A stretch of DNA of 22,871 bases from Rhizaria sp. SCN 62-66 (taxonomy: Eukaryota; Rhizaria, unplaced). A program made the position numbers and the translations under genes. Numbering within the stretch: position 1 is the stretch's first letter; each line of letters starts with the position of its first letter. The stretch spans positions 1-22,871 of the forward strand of contig MEDY01000434.1 in assembly GCA_001724265.1 (NCBI GenBank), read 5' to 3'. Of this stretch, positions 10,206 through 18,334 are shown one piece after another. Below the pieces are notes generated by a model, which searched no databases, was not told the DNA's origin, and saw only the letters and a list, made by a program, of their open reading frames with translations.

Positions 10206-10727
10206 CACAGCACACGCGCAACAATGTTTTGGTGTGCGGAAACAGGCCTGAAGTGGTCGCGACAAGTTGGGGAGATAGGTGGACGGACGTGCAGATATTG
10301 GGAGTGAGCTGAAGGGGAATTTCAAGAAGAAGCTGCACAAGGGGGCATAAAGCACGTTTAATCAAATCGTGTAAAGATGCCACAAATAGTGAAGATTTTC
10401 TTAGGCGTTAAATACCTGGGGAAAGCTATACTAGTGATACTAGCGGAAGGGATTATGATGATTTCATGAAGATAAAGTTGCATCATCAGCGTCTTGTTCT
10501 AAACTGCCACGGTCTCTCGATCACGATCAATTGAAACGGCTATGAGAGTAAACCCAAGCGTTTCATATTGTAACTTCCGTCAGTGCAGATAGAACTCTAA
10601 TATGATATTTATCATATAATATTTCACACTTTTTTATTTGCACACTTGTTAACACTTTCTATATAGCCTAAAAACCTTCCTAAGTCATCTGCCAACTTGT
10701 CTGGGAGTGAGTGATAGTCTTGCAAGA
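10206..10727. promoter_or_regulatory. Shared divergent promoter region (glycosyltransferase / LRR protein)
   Basis: About 520 bases between two divergent start codons. The part next to the glycosyltransferase is moderately GC-rich; 10340-10690 is AT-rich. A TATA-like CTATATAG at 10659-10666 lies about 65 bp upstream of the LRR ATG, a plausible core element. An AT palindrome at 10600-10617 is listed separately. No gene is supportable here. Confidence 0.45.
10600..10617. promoter_or_regulatory. AT-rich perfect inverted repeat (8-bp arms, 2-bp spacer)
   Basis: ATATGATA-TT-TATCATAT. It sits inside the divergent promoter about 110 bp upstream of the LRR-gene ATG and could be a dimeric transcription-factor site. 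In AT-rich DNA such palindromes also arise by chance. Confidence 0.3.
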
Positions 10728-12220
10728 ATGTCAAGTCTTCGCGGCGCCGCCTCGGCCGCGTCCCGTCTCAAGGACGCATGGGCCGAGGTGCACGCTAAGA
10801 CCCGCGCGGAGGTCGCGCGCTTGGGCGGCACGCTTGACGCCGCGTCTTGCCGCAACCCCGTCACAGAGTGGATCGACACACAAGGTTCGTTTACTCCAAC
10901 CTCTTGATCAATCTATCACTCCAACTCACATATCTCGCCAAACCTACGATAATTCATGGCGAAACCAAACCACAAGTTTACTGACGTATGTGCCTACGTG
11001 TATTTATTGCTCTTTTCCCAACAACTACTCCTCGCGCAGAGATGATGAAGCTGCCCGAGCCGCCGTCGCACGTCTGCATCGCGTCCCCCGTTGACCCGCT
11101 CTGGCTCCGCGCCCTCATCGCCGCCCTGGCCGGCGTGCCGCTGCTCTGTTCGGCACTGCGCGGTGTGCTTATCCAACACGCCGACCTGGGCGACCGCGGC
11201 GCGCAGCTGCTGGCCGAGCAGCTCCCGCGCCTCTCGGCCGTGACCTCGCTCGAACTGGTCGACTGCATGGTCGGCCCCGCAGGCGCGGCGCACCTGGCCA
11301 CCCTGATGCTGCCCCACGCCTCGGGCTTCCGCCTCCGCGCGCTGCGCCTTGACCACAACCCGCTCGGCGACGCGGGCTGCGCCGCGCTGGCCAAAGGGCT
11401 TGCGCGCGCCGCGACCATCACGCGCCTGGGACTTGCGCACTGCGACGTCGGCCCCGCGGGCGCGCGCGCGCTCGCCGCCGCGCTCACCGTTCCCATCCCC
11501 GCCGAGCCCGTCAAGAAGAAGGCCAAGAAGCGCGCCGGCGCCGGCGCCGCGGCCGGCAAGAAGGCCCCGCTGCGCCCCGGCACTACGAGCGCGGGCGACT
11601 CGGCCGCGGCGGCTGCGGCGGCGTCCGCGTCCTCGGCCGCCGCGGCCGCGCTCGCGCTGCCTAAGCACGAGGCCGAGGCCGCCGCGGCCGCGGCCGCCGA
11701 AGCCGCCGCCGCCGCGGCTGCCGCGCGCGCCGCCGCCAAAGCGCTGGAGCGGCCCGCGTTGGCCCCGCCGATGTTCCTCGACCTCGAAGGCAACCCGCTG
11801 GGCCGGGAAGGCGCCGGCGCGGTGCTTTATGCGGCCGGGGACGCCGCCGCGCAGCGCGTGAGCGGCATCAACGTTTCTGCGACGTCCCTGGCCTCGGGCG
11901 GCCAGTCGGAGCAGGACCTGACAGCCGTAGTGGCGTTGATTCACGCGCTGCGACTGTCGCCCACGCTTAGCGACGTGCGGCTGGGGGGCAACGCCGTGGG
12001 CGACGCCGGGCTCAAGCTGCTGTGCGACAACGTGCTCGAACTCACGCACGTTGTCGCCATTGACGTGGACGCCAAGGGCGCCCATGGGCCCGCACTCGCG
12101 GCGCGGCTCGCGGGATGGGCCGCCAGGAACGCCGCCGCCGCGGCCAAGAAGAAGAAAAAGGGGAAGAAAGTTGTCTCCAAGGGCGCGGCGGGCGGTGGCA
12201 ATAGAGTCAGCGCGCGCTGA
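10728..12220 (+). CDS. Leucine-rich-repeat (RNI-like) protein with Ala/Lys insert
   Basis: The gene joins 10728-10884 and 11040-12220, giving about 445 aa ending in TGA. ATG at 10728 is the first in-frame ATG. Residues 1-55 form a short helical N-terminus. Residues 60-200 carry ribonuclease-inhibitor-type repeats, visible as LGDRGAQLLAEQL, LELVDCMVGPAGAAHLATL, LRLDHNPLGDAGCAALAKGL and LGLAHCDVGPAGARALAAAL. About 90 residues (205-295) of Lys-rich then almost pure Ala/Glu sequence interrupt the solenoid. Repeats then resume with FLDLEGNPLGREGAG and VRLGGNAVGDAGLKLLCDNV. The C-terminus is a basic KKKKKGKK tail. RNI-like repeats mediate protein binding; no catalytic domain is seen and the partner is unknown. 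The basic tail could be a nuclear-localisation or nucleic-acid-binding element. Confidence 0.8.
10885..11039 (+). other. Intron of the LRR protein gene
   Basis: AT-rich 155-bp phase-1 intron with donor CAAG|GTTCGT and acceptor CGCGCAG|AG. A branch-like TTACTGAC is near 10978, with a pyrimidine tract before the acceptor. It joins WIDTQ-E-MMKLPEPP in frame. Confidence 0.85.
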
Positions 12221-12845
12221 GTGAGAGTGCAACTATGCGGCAACTGGAGAGTGTGATAGCTCAACGAAGCAACTGTAGAGTTTGACTCAAGAGACAGTGA
12301 ATCGGTCGAGTCCAAGTCAGAGTTCTGAGTTTGACTGACGAAAAACCGTGTTGCAGAGGCCATCAGTCGTTGTTTAAATATGGCCAAGCTCTATACAATA
12401 GATAATGCACTTGATTCTCAATCTTTAAGGCCGTTTGATAATGTCCAGTCAGGCAGCTTGCCAACAGCCGTAATGAGTTAGCGAGATTGCGATGTTTTGA
12501 ATTAGGTGTCTTTGTATGACGGAATACATTATTGTTTTGATATACTAAAGATATAATATAATACTATAACTAAATTGATACGATCTGCTACAAACTATTG
12601 ACATACAACTATTCCTGCACGCGCCTAGCACTGAACGAGTCAACCCGTGACCAATCGCAAAAGAGTTAATTCTCTTGCTCTTGCTATTGAGGCTCCCATG
12701 TGAAGTGTTTGGCTTTAAATAATACCCACTCGAATAATGTTGTTGCTTTTGTTGATGTTTTGCTTTTTAAAAACCCACGACTTCGTTGTTGTGTAAAACA
12801 GAGCAACTTATAGATTAACTTTGCGGTTTGCTTTGACGAGTAAGC
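12221..12845. other. Convergent intergenic region between LRR and CK2 genes
   Basis: 625 bases holding the 3' UTRs of two convergent genes. It is AT-rich, especially 12500-12600 and 12700-12840, with A/T runs (TAATATAATACTATAA). I see no ORF, RNA gene or repeat that can be supported. Confidence 0.5.
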
Positions 12846-14430
12846 TTACTTGTCCTCGCCCTCGCCGGCCTCGGCGTCGCTGGTGAGGATGGCGTTGGCG
12901 GCCAGCGCAGCCGTGAGCTCCGCACTGAGCTTGGCCTCGAGCGCGGCCTTGGCGGCGACGGCCTGCTCGCTCAGCTGGCCCTTGCCGGCTGCGGCGGCGG
13001 CAGCGGCCTCGGCGGCGGCATCCTGCTCGGCCTGCGCGCGCGCGGAGCGGGCCTGGAATGCGGCGAGCGCGTGCTCAGTGGCCGCGGCCTCCTCCTTGAC
13101 GGCGCGCGCCTCGGCATCGGCGCGCACCGAGTCGAAGTAGGGGTGCGCGAGCGCCTGTTTGGCCGTGAGGCGCTGCTGGTGGTCGAGCACAAGCACCTTG
13201 GACAGCAGGTCCAGCGCCTCGGGGCCCGCCAGCGCGCGGTTGGCGTCGGTCACGTACTTGGTCCACTTGCGCGGCGCCACCTCGGGGCCCAGCGCGGCGA
13301 CCGCGGCCGCGGCGTCGGCGTCGACCTCGGCGCTGTACTTGGTCAGGTACGCCTTGTACGCGTCCGTGCCGGCGAGCTTGACGATCTTGGCAAGCTGGTC
13401 GGCGTTGTCCTTGCCCTATTGTTGTTGTTGGAGTAAGAACAAAGTATAGCATAAAAGAGAGTATGATGAGCGTATATCCATATGTTAAGAAAAGAAAGCA
13501 TGACATATGAACGAGGATGACACACTTGCACTGAATAATAACTTGAGGAGTCATAGCTCATGGAGGTATCTGCAAGGTAGCGAATGAACTGCTTCGCTTG
13601 GGACGTACCTGCAGGAGGGGGTGGACGCGGAGGACCATCTCGGCCATGACACAGCCGAAGGACCAGAGGTCGAGCGAGTAGTCGTAGTCCTTCATACCAA
13701 CGAGGAGCTCGGGACCCTTAAAGTAGCGCGACGCGACGCCGAGGTTGTACTCATGGCCGGGGTGGTAGAACTCGGCGAGCCCCCAGTCCACGAGCGACAG
13801 CACGCGGTTCTTCGGGTCAATCATCACGTTGTGCGGCTTGACGTCGCGGTGCATGACGCCGTTGCCGTGCGCGAAGTCAAGCGCGCGCAGCAGCTGGTAC
13901 AGGTAGAAGCGGCAGTCGGTGTCGGTGAGCGTCGGGTACAGCGTCTTGAAGTCGACAGAGTCGGTGTGGTTCAGCACGAGGCACACCGTCTTGGAGACAG
14001 AGTCGCGGACAACGTCGCGCAGCTGCGCCACGTTGGCGCCGCCGCGGATGCGCTCCAGGATCTTGATCTCGCGCTGGATCTTGAGCTTCTTGACGGGCTT
14101 GAGAACCTTGATGACGACGGCGTCGGATGAGGGCTCATGGACGCCCGCGAAGACCTCGGAGTACTTGCCGCGGCCAATCTTGCCCGTAACGGCGTAGTCG
14201 TCCATGGGCGACCAGAGCGGCTCGAAGCTCTCGTAGTCCCACATGCCGGCGTTGGCGGCCGTGTTGACGTCGGCGTAGACGCGCGACTGCGACGCGTTCT
14301 TGCTCGACGGGCGGGCGAAGAGCGCGCGCGCGGGGGCAGAGAGCACAGAAGCGGGAGAAGAGCGCAGCAGGGGGAAGGGCATGGGCGCGCCGCGGGCGGC
14401 CTGCACCAGCCGGTTGGCCGAGCGAAGCAT
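12846..14430 (-). CDS. CK2A: Casein kinase 2 catalytic (alpha) subunit with organelle-type presequence
   Basis: Two minus-strand exons (13609-14430, 12846-13415) give about 463 aa ending in TAA. An in-frame TAA about 28 codons upstream makes ATG 14430 the first possible start. CK2-alpha hallmarks are RVYADVN (50-56), [18 protein letters not shown] (77-94), catalytic Lys108, Glu121, HRDVKPHN (194-201), the CK2-typical DWG (215-217) and [12 protein letters not shown] (233-244). After the splice come [16 protein letters not shown]-like GPEALDLL and HPYF. CK2 is a constitutive acidophilic Ser/Thr kinase. Residues 1-49, ahead of the usual CK2 start, are Arg/Ser/Ala-rich with no acidic residue, like a mitochondrial or plastid transit peptide. 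An Ala/Glu-rich helix of about 90 residues follows the kinase core. Some substrate-recognition basics are changed. Family call firm, location inferred. Confidence 0.92.
13416..13608 (-). other. Intron of the CK2 alpha gene
   Basis: AT-rich 193-bp phase-0 intron on the minus strand, with donor CTGCAG|GTACGT and acceptor CAATAG|GGC. It joins HPLLQ to GKDNADQL, exactly where CK2 family members read (E/H)PFFxGxDNxDQL, so the junction is firm. The acceptor trinucleotide is TAG, preceded by a (CAA)n run. Confidence 0.92.
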
Positions 14431-15133
14431 CAGCCGGAACGGGAAAGGGAAAGGGGCCGAAGGCGAAGTGGTAGGAGTGGAGGCTTACGAGTACGCGGGA
14501 GGGTGCTAGCGAGGGCTCCCGGTTAACGTAGACCTAGAAAACAAGTGGGCATGATAGAACACGAATGGGTTAAAAATGAGGCAATGGTTTGAAGCGCATC
14601 AGTGAGCGTTGCACATCTTGCACACGTTGCAACTGAAACAGGCTGGGTCCTGCGGGAAATACCCTAACGGCCGCACTCGATAAGTCATACGCAGATGCAT
14701 CGACTGCGAATAGCGATTTTCTCAGCATATCCACAAGCTACACGGTATGAACCATATCATATTAAATAATCATAATCACACACAACCACCTTGACCTCCA
14801 GCAGCCCGCATGAACATGTCGCCACAGCCCACACCGAGCGGCTTTATTTCGGGGTGCGTAGCCCTTTTTAACGAACCGACCATCTGAACATACAACGCCC
14901 GCTCTGAGTCAAGAACAGGTCTGATGACATATCACAGTCGGCCCTGACCTACGAACTTCGTTCCAGAGAATGCTATAGTTAAATATCAACTAATTAAGTG
15001 AGATTTATCACTATATGTCGTTATTATTGACTTTAACGATCAATTAATGGCACTAGATGCGCTTGAAGCTCAAAACGGGCCGCTCACCACAAATTTTCCT
15101 CTTAGCACTCCCATACGCCCGTAGCCGGCTTAG
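14431..15133. promoter_or_regulatory. Shared divergent promoter region (CK2 alpha / CSN4)
   Basis: About 700 bases between the CK2 ATG (minus) and the CSN4 ATG (plus). AT-rich patches at 14750-14790 and 14970-15055 flank a mixed central block. No credible ORF or RNA gene is present. A GTAAGC near 14480-14485 (minus strand, upstream of the CK2 ATG) could be the donor of a 5' UTR intron but has no supported partner. Confidence 0.4.
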
Positions 15134-16837
15134 ATGGAGGCTGCCGTCCGCGTCTCCGCTCTTCCTGACGAGGAGCGCTTTGTTGCTTTTAGCGCGCTTG
15201 CCGAGCAGTTCATCCTGGCCTCTGACGCGGCGTCGCTGCGCGCCCTCGCTACCCACTTGCTGACGGTGGAGATCAACAACTCCTTCTCGCGTAACTGCAT
15301 CCTCAACGAGCTCATCGTCGACATCTGCAGCAAGGTCAAGGACTCGGACGAGAAACTCGACGCAAACCTTGACCTGGAAGACGCCGTCGACTTTGCCCGC
15401 GCCGTCGCCGCCGCGCTGCACCCCTTAAACGCAGAGTTCCCCGAAGCTTTCTTCGCGGCGGCCGACTTGCTCTCGGCCGCGCTCCAGGGGCTCGAGCGCT
15501 GGCGCGACGCCGCTGACGCTAAGGCCGACTACGCCTTCCCCGTGGACACCTCTGTGCCGCCCATCGAGCGGCTGGAGTGGGCCCTGGACGCTGCTGGCTT
15601 CTACCTCAAGAGCGCCCCCGAGCCCACACTCCCTGCAACTGCAAACGCCAACTCGACCACAAACTCATCTCAAGCGAGCTCTGTTTCGCCGGCCGCGCGC
15701 TCCGCGTCCACCCGCGCGGCATCCTCCGCGTTCTCGATTCTGGCCCAGCGCGCGACGCCGCTGCTGAGGACGGTCCACGCCGCGTCCGCTGCCGCCGCCG
15801 CCGCCGCCGCCAAAGCGCCAGTCAACACGCCCGCACACATCAAGGCCTCGGCCGCGGCGGCCGCACTCTCTGCTAAGTCCGTCGCCGCATAGCATCGGCT
15901 TGATCTCTACTTTGCGCAGGCTGCCGAGCGGCTGGAGCGCCCCGCCGACGCCGCAGACCGGTACTTGTCCGTGTTCTCGCGGCTCCAGGGTCCTCAGTCC
16001 GCGGCCGTGGGGCTCGGCGCTGCGACTGCCGCGGGCGCGCGCGCCGCGCTGGCTGCGGCCGCGGTCAACGCGCTCGCCACGCCCGTGGGGCCCCGGCGCG
16101 CGCGCGTGCTGGAGGCCGTTGTGCGCGCGCAGGGCTGGGAGAGTTTGCCAGCGTCTACCTTGCTCCTCCGCACCACCAATACCAGCGCTAGTACCGTCGC
16201 AAGCTCTAGCGCCAGCGCGGGCTTTGCGGGTGGGTTCATCACTGAGCGTGAGCTCACCGTGCTCGAGTTGACCCCCGGGCTGCCGCTGGGGCTCTGCTTC
16301 GCGTCTGCTAACAATAACAGCAGCAGCAGCAGCAGCAGTAACAGCAGTAGTTCTAGCGTCACCAGCGGCGACGACACCGCCGGTCTGCTGCGGCGCGCCT
16401 CTCGCGAACACAACGTGTGCGTCGCGGCGCAGCTGTTTACCACCGCGTCGCTCGCGCGCCTCGCCACCCACCTGCTCGGCCTCGGCGCGAGTGCGGTGAA
16501 CGCGGGCAGCGGCGCTGCGAACAACGGCGGCGGAGCTAGCAGTGCTGCCGCGACCGCGACGGCCGCGTTGATCGCGGACCTGGTCTCCCGCGGCGCCGTC
16601 TCCGCGCGCCTGGACGAGGCCGCTGGCTTCGTCCGTTTTCCCGTGCTGCCCCCCGCGGCCGCGGCGCCCGTCGCCGGCGCAGAAGGGCTCGAGAAGGGTT
16701 CTTCCTCCAGCGGCGCTGAGCAAAGCACCGCCATGCATGCTGAGAGGGTCAATGTCGTGCAGAAGTGGCGCGAGGGGCTCGGCGCGCTGTGCGAAGAGGT
16801 TGATGAGGTTCTGGCGCTTGCGCTTACCGCTGTGTGA
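15134..16837 (+). CDS. CSN4: COP9 signalosome subunit 4-like PCI protein, interrupted by one in-frame TAG
   Basis: One frame runs from ATG 15134 to TGA 16837 with a single TAG at 15890-15892 (codon 253). The N-terminal half has CSN4-like helices (FSRNCILNELIVDICSKVKD; SAFSILAQRATPLL resembling the family's AEAYINRASLL). After the TAG, LDLYFAQAAERLERPADAADRY fits the family's [22 protein letters not shown] region. Then come VGPRRARVLEAVVRAQGW, the PCI/winged-helix part REHNVCVAAQLFTTASLARLATHLL (about 419-452), SRGAVSARLDEAAGFVRF (to about 500) and a terminal helix. Insertions are Ala-rich (about 215-252) and poly-Ser (near 395). CSN4 is a scaffold subunit of the CSN deneddylase that regulates cullin-RING ligases. 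Either the TAG is decoded, or a GC-rich phase-0 intron (15773 to 15892 or 15919) is removed, or the gene is broken. Rpn5 is the main alternative family. Confidence 0.65.
15890..15892 (+). other. In-frame TAG inside the CSN4 reading frame
   Basis: GCA-TAG-CAT at codon 253. The CSN4-homologous frame continues without shift for 314 more codons to a TGA. The surrounding 200 bases are GC-rich and coding-like, unlike the AT-rich confirmed introns in this window. Confidence 0.75.
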
Positions 16838-17165
16838 AGACGCAATTCGTCGCTCTAACGATTTACCGATGATACCTAGAACATGTTGTCAGGGCCTGTT
16901 TGTAACATTGTCAAGCCAAACCAATACATTATTGAAATATTATTGAAATATATGTTCTTTTCACTCATCATGTCCCAGTTACAAGTGTTAATGCTGTGAA
17001 TAATTGTAAATAAAGTGCTTATTAATGTATTCTGAGCAACTGCACGTGTTGCTTTGCATGATTATGAGTGTCATGGCCCTACACTGTGACACCGCATGTG
17101 TTAACTGTTGACTAATGTTGTCGTTTCTCTTGTTGCTCGCAGGAACGTGCGTGTGTGAGTCACAC
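16838..17165. other. Convergent intergenic region between CSN4 and the giant Gln-rich gene
   Basis: 328 AT-rich bases. They contain a near-perfect 11-bp tandem duplication (ATTGAAATATT / ATTGAAATATA, 16931-16952) and an AATAAA at 17009-17014 that could be a poly(A) signal for CSN4. No gene is supportable. Confidence 0.5.
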
Positions 17166-17519
17166 TCACACTGTCACGGGCTGGTCGAACCCCTCATCAT
17201 CATACGAATGATGCTGCTGCTGCTGACCGTTGCCATTGTGCTGCTGCTGTAGTTGCTGCCGACTGCGACTGAGGCTTTGGTTGTTGTTGTGGTCGTCAAC
17301 AAAGCCTTCGTTGTCGTAGCCATCGTTGTCATACGCAACAGCACCGTGGCCGTGATCGTTCTCATAGCCGTCATCGTCGTAGTTGTCATAACTGCTGTGC
17401 TGCTGCTGTTGCTGTTGCTGCTGCGGCTGCTGCTGACTCTGATGTTGCTGCGGCTGCTGTGTCACCCGCTTCTGAGGCGTCTGCTGCGGAGTGCGCCGCT
17501 GCTGCGGCGGCGCCTGCGA
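17166..17519 (-). CDS. In-frame C-terminal continuation of the giant Gln-rich protein beyond TAG
   Basis: Directly after the TAG at 17520-17522 the same minus-strand frame stays open for 117 codons, to a TGA at 17166-17168. It reads SQAPPQQRRTPQQTPQKR, then polyQ with Pro and His, then a Tyr/Asp/Gly-rich tail. The motif Y-D-x-(D/E)-G-(Y/F) occurs at least three times: YDDDGY, YDNDGYDNEGF and YDDEGF. Similar SDYDDDGHYGDG and YYGDGEDSEDEE segments lie inside the main ORF. This looks like protein, not 3' UTR. It is probably the true C-terminus (total about 1694 aa), reached if UAG is decoded or read through. I found no intron in the correct phase that would remove the TAG. Confidence 0.6.
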   Translation of the reverse strand, partial: SQAPPQQRRTPQQTPQKRVTQQPQQHQSQQQPQQQQQQQQHSSYDNYDDDGYENDHGHGAVAYDNDGYDNEGFVDDHNNNQSLSRSRQQLQQQHNGNGQQQQHHSYDDEGFDQPVTV

Positions 17520-17522
17520 CTA
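17520..17522 (-). other. In-frame TAG followed by coding-like sequence
   Basis: Minus-strand context CCA-TAG-TCG. It is the nominal stop of the giant ORF, but the frame continues in coding-like style to TGA at 17166. It shares the pentamer CATAG with the TAG in CSN4. Confidence 0.75.
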
Positions 17523-18301
17523 TGGACGGCGCGCACTATCACTCTCACCGTGACTATTGCTGCCTCCGGCGCTAGCGTTGTTGCCGTTCTCCTGGTCCTG
17601 GAGCGCGGCCTGGAGAAACTGGATCTTTTTCTCCAGCGCAGCCTCCCTGTCGCGCAGCAGCGCCTCCTCCGCCTTGGCCTGCGCCGTCTTGACCGCGACC
17701 GCCTTCCGCTCGCGCTCCTTCTGTCGCATCACGCGCAACAGCTCCTGCTCGCGGCGCATGACGTCGCCCAGCCCCGCGCCGACCAGCGCGCGGCCCGCGC
17801 GGCGCGTCTCGGCCCGCTCCACGCGCGCGCGCTCGTTCTCCTCGGCCGCCACCAGCGCCTCACGCGCGCGCCGCTGGCTCGCCTCGGTCTGCTCGCGCAC
17901 GCGCCGCTGCGTCTCGGCTAACGCCTCCGCGCGCGCGCGCTCCGCCTCGGCCGTGCGCGCCGCCGTCACGTCCGCGCGCCGCTGCGCCACCTCCAGGTCG
18001 TGGGCCTCCTTGCGGCGGCGCGTCTCCTCACCGCGGCGCTCGGCGTCGTCGGCCTGGCGCCGCGCCGTGTCCGCGCGCTGCAACTCGCGCTCGGCGATGC
18101 GCTGGCTCGCGAGGTCGTCTTTGGCACGCACCTGCGTGTGCTTGAACAGGGCCAGCTTGGCCTCGAGCAGCAGGCGTCGCTGCAGGTGCTTCGGCCGGCC
18201 CTGAACGGTGTCGCGGCGCAGCCAGACCGAGTTCGGCTCGGGGGGCTGAACCTGGCTCAGCCGCTGGCTCTGGCTCAGCTGCTGCTGTGACTGAATGTTG
18301 T

Positions 18302-18334
<33 letters not shown>

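Noticed and set aside
10206-10355. A 50-residue N-terminal extension of the glycosyltransferase
   Set aside because: The extended frame has no ATG upstream of 10205; it could start only at a GTG, and the ATG at 10205 gives a clean signal peptide.
10707-10727. Upstream start for the LRR protein at 10707
   Set aside because: That codon is GTG; the first in-frame ATG is 10728.
10994-12232. 412-aa minus-strand ORF opposite the LRR gene
   Set aside because: It is Gly/Arg-rich with no domain; the LRR repeats on the plus strand explain the region.
14580-14960. Possible tRNA or snRNA gene in the CK2/CSN4 promoter gap
   Set aside because: No box A/box B pair, cloverleaf or U-snRNA signature could be found by eye.
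15877-15919. A 43-bp intron (GTCCGT...GCGCAG) that would remove the CSN4 TAG
   Set aside because: The donor leaves phase 2 but the acceptor resumes at phase 0, so splicing would shift CSN4 into a non-homologous frame.
17514-17548. A 35-bp minus-strand intron (GTGAGA...CGCAG) that would remove the TAG of the giant gene
   Set aside because: Donor phase 1 and acceptor phase 0 do not match, and the length is far below the confirmed introns.
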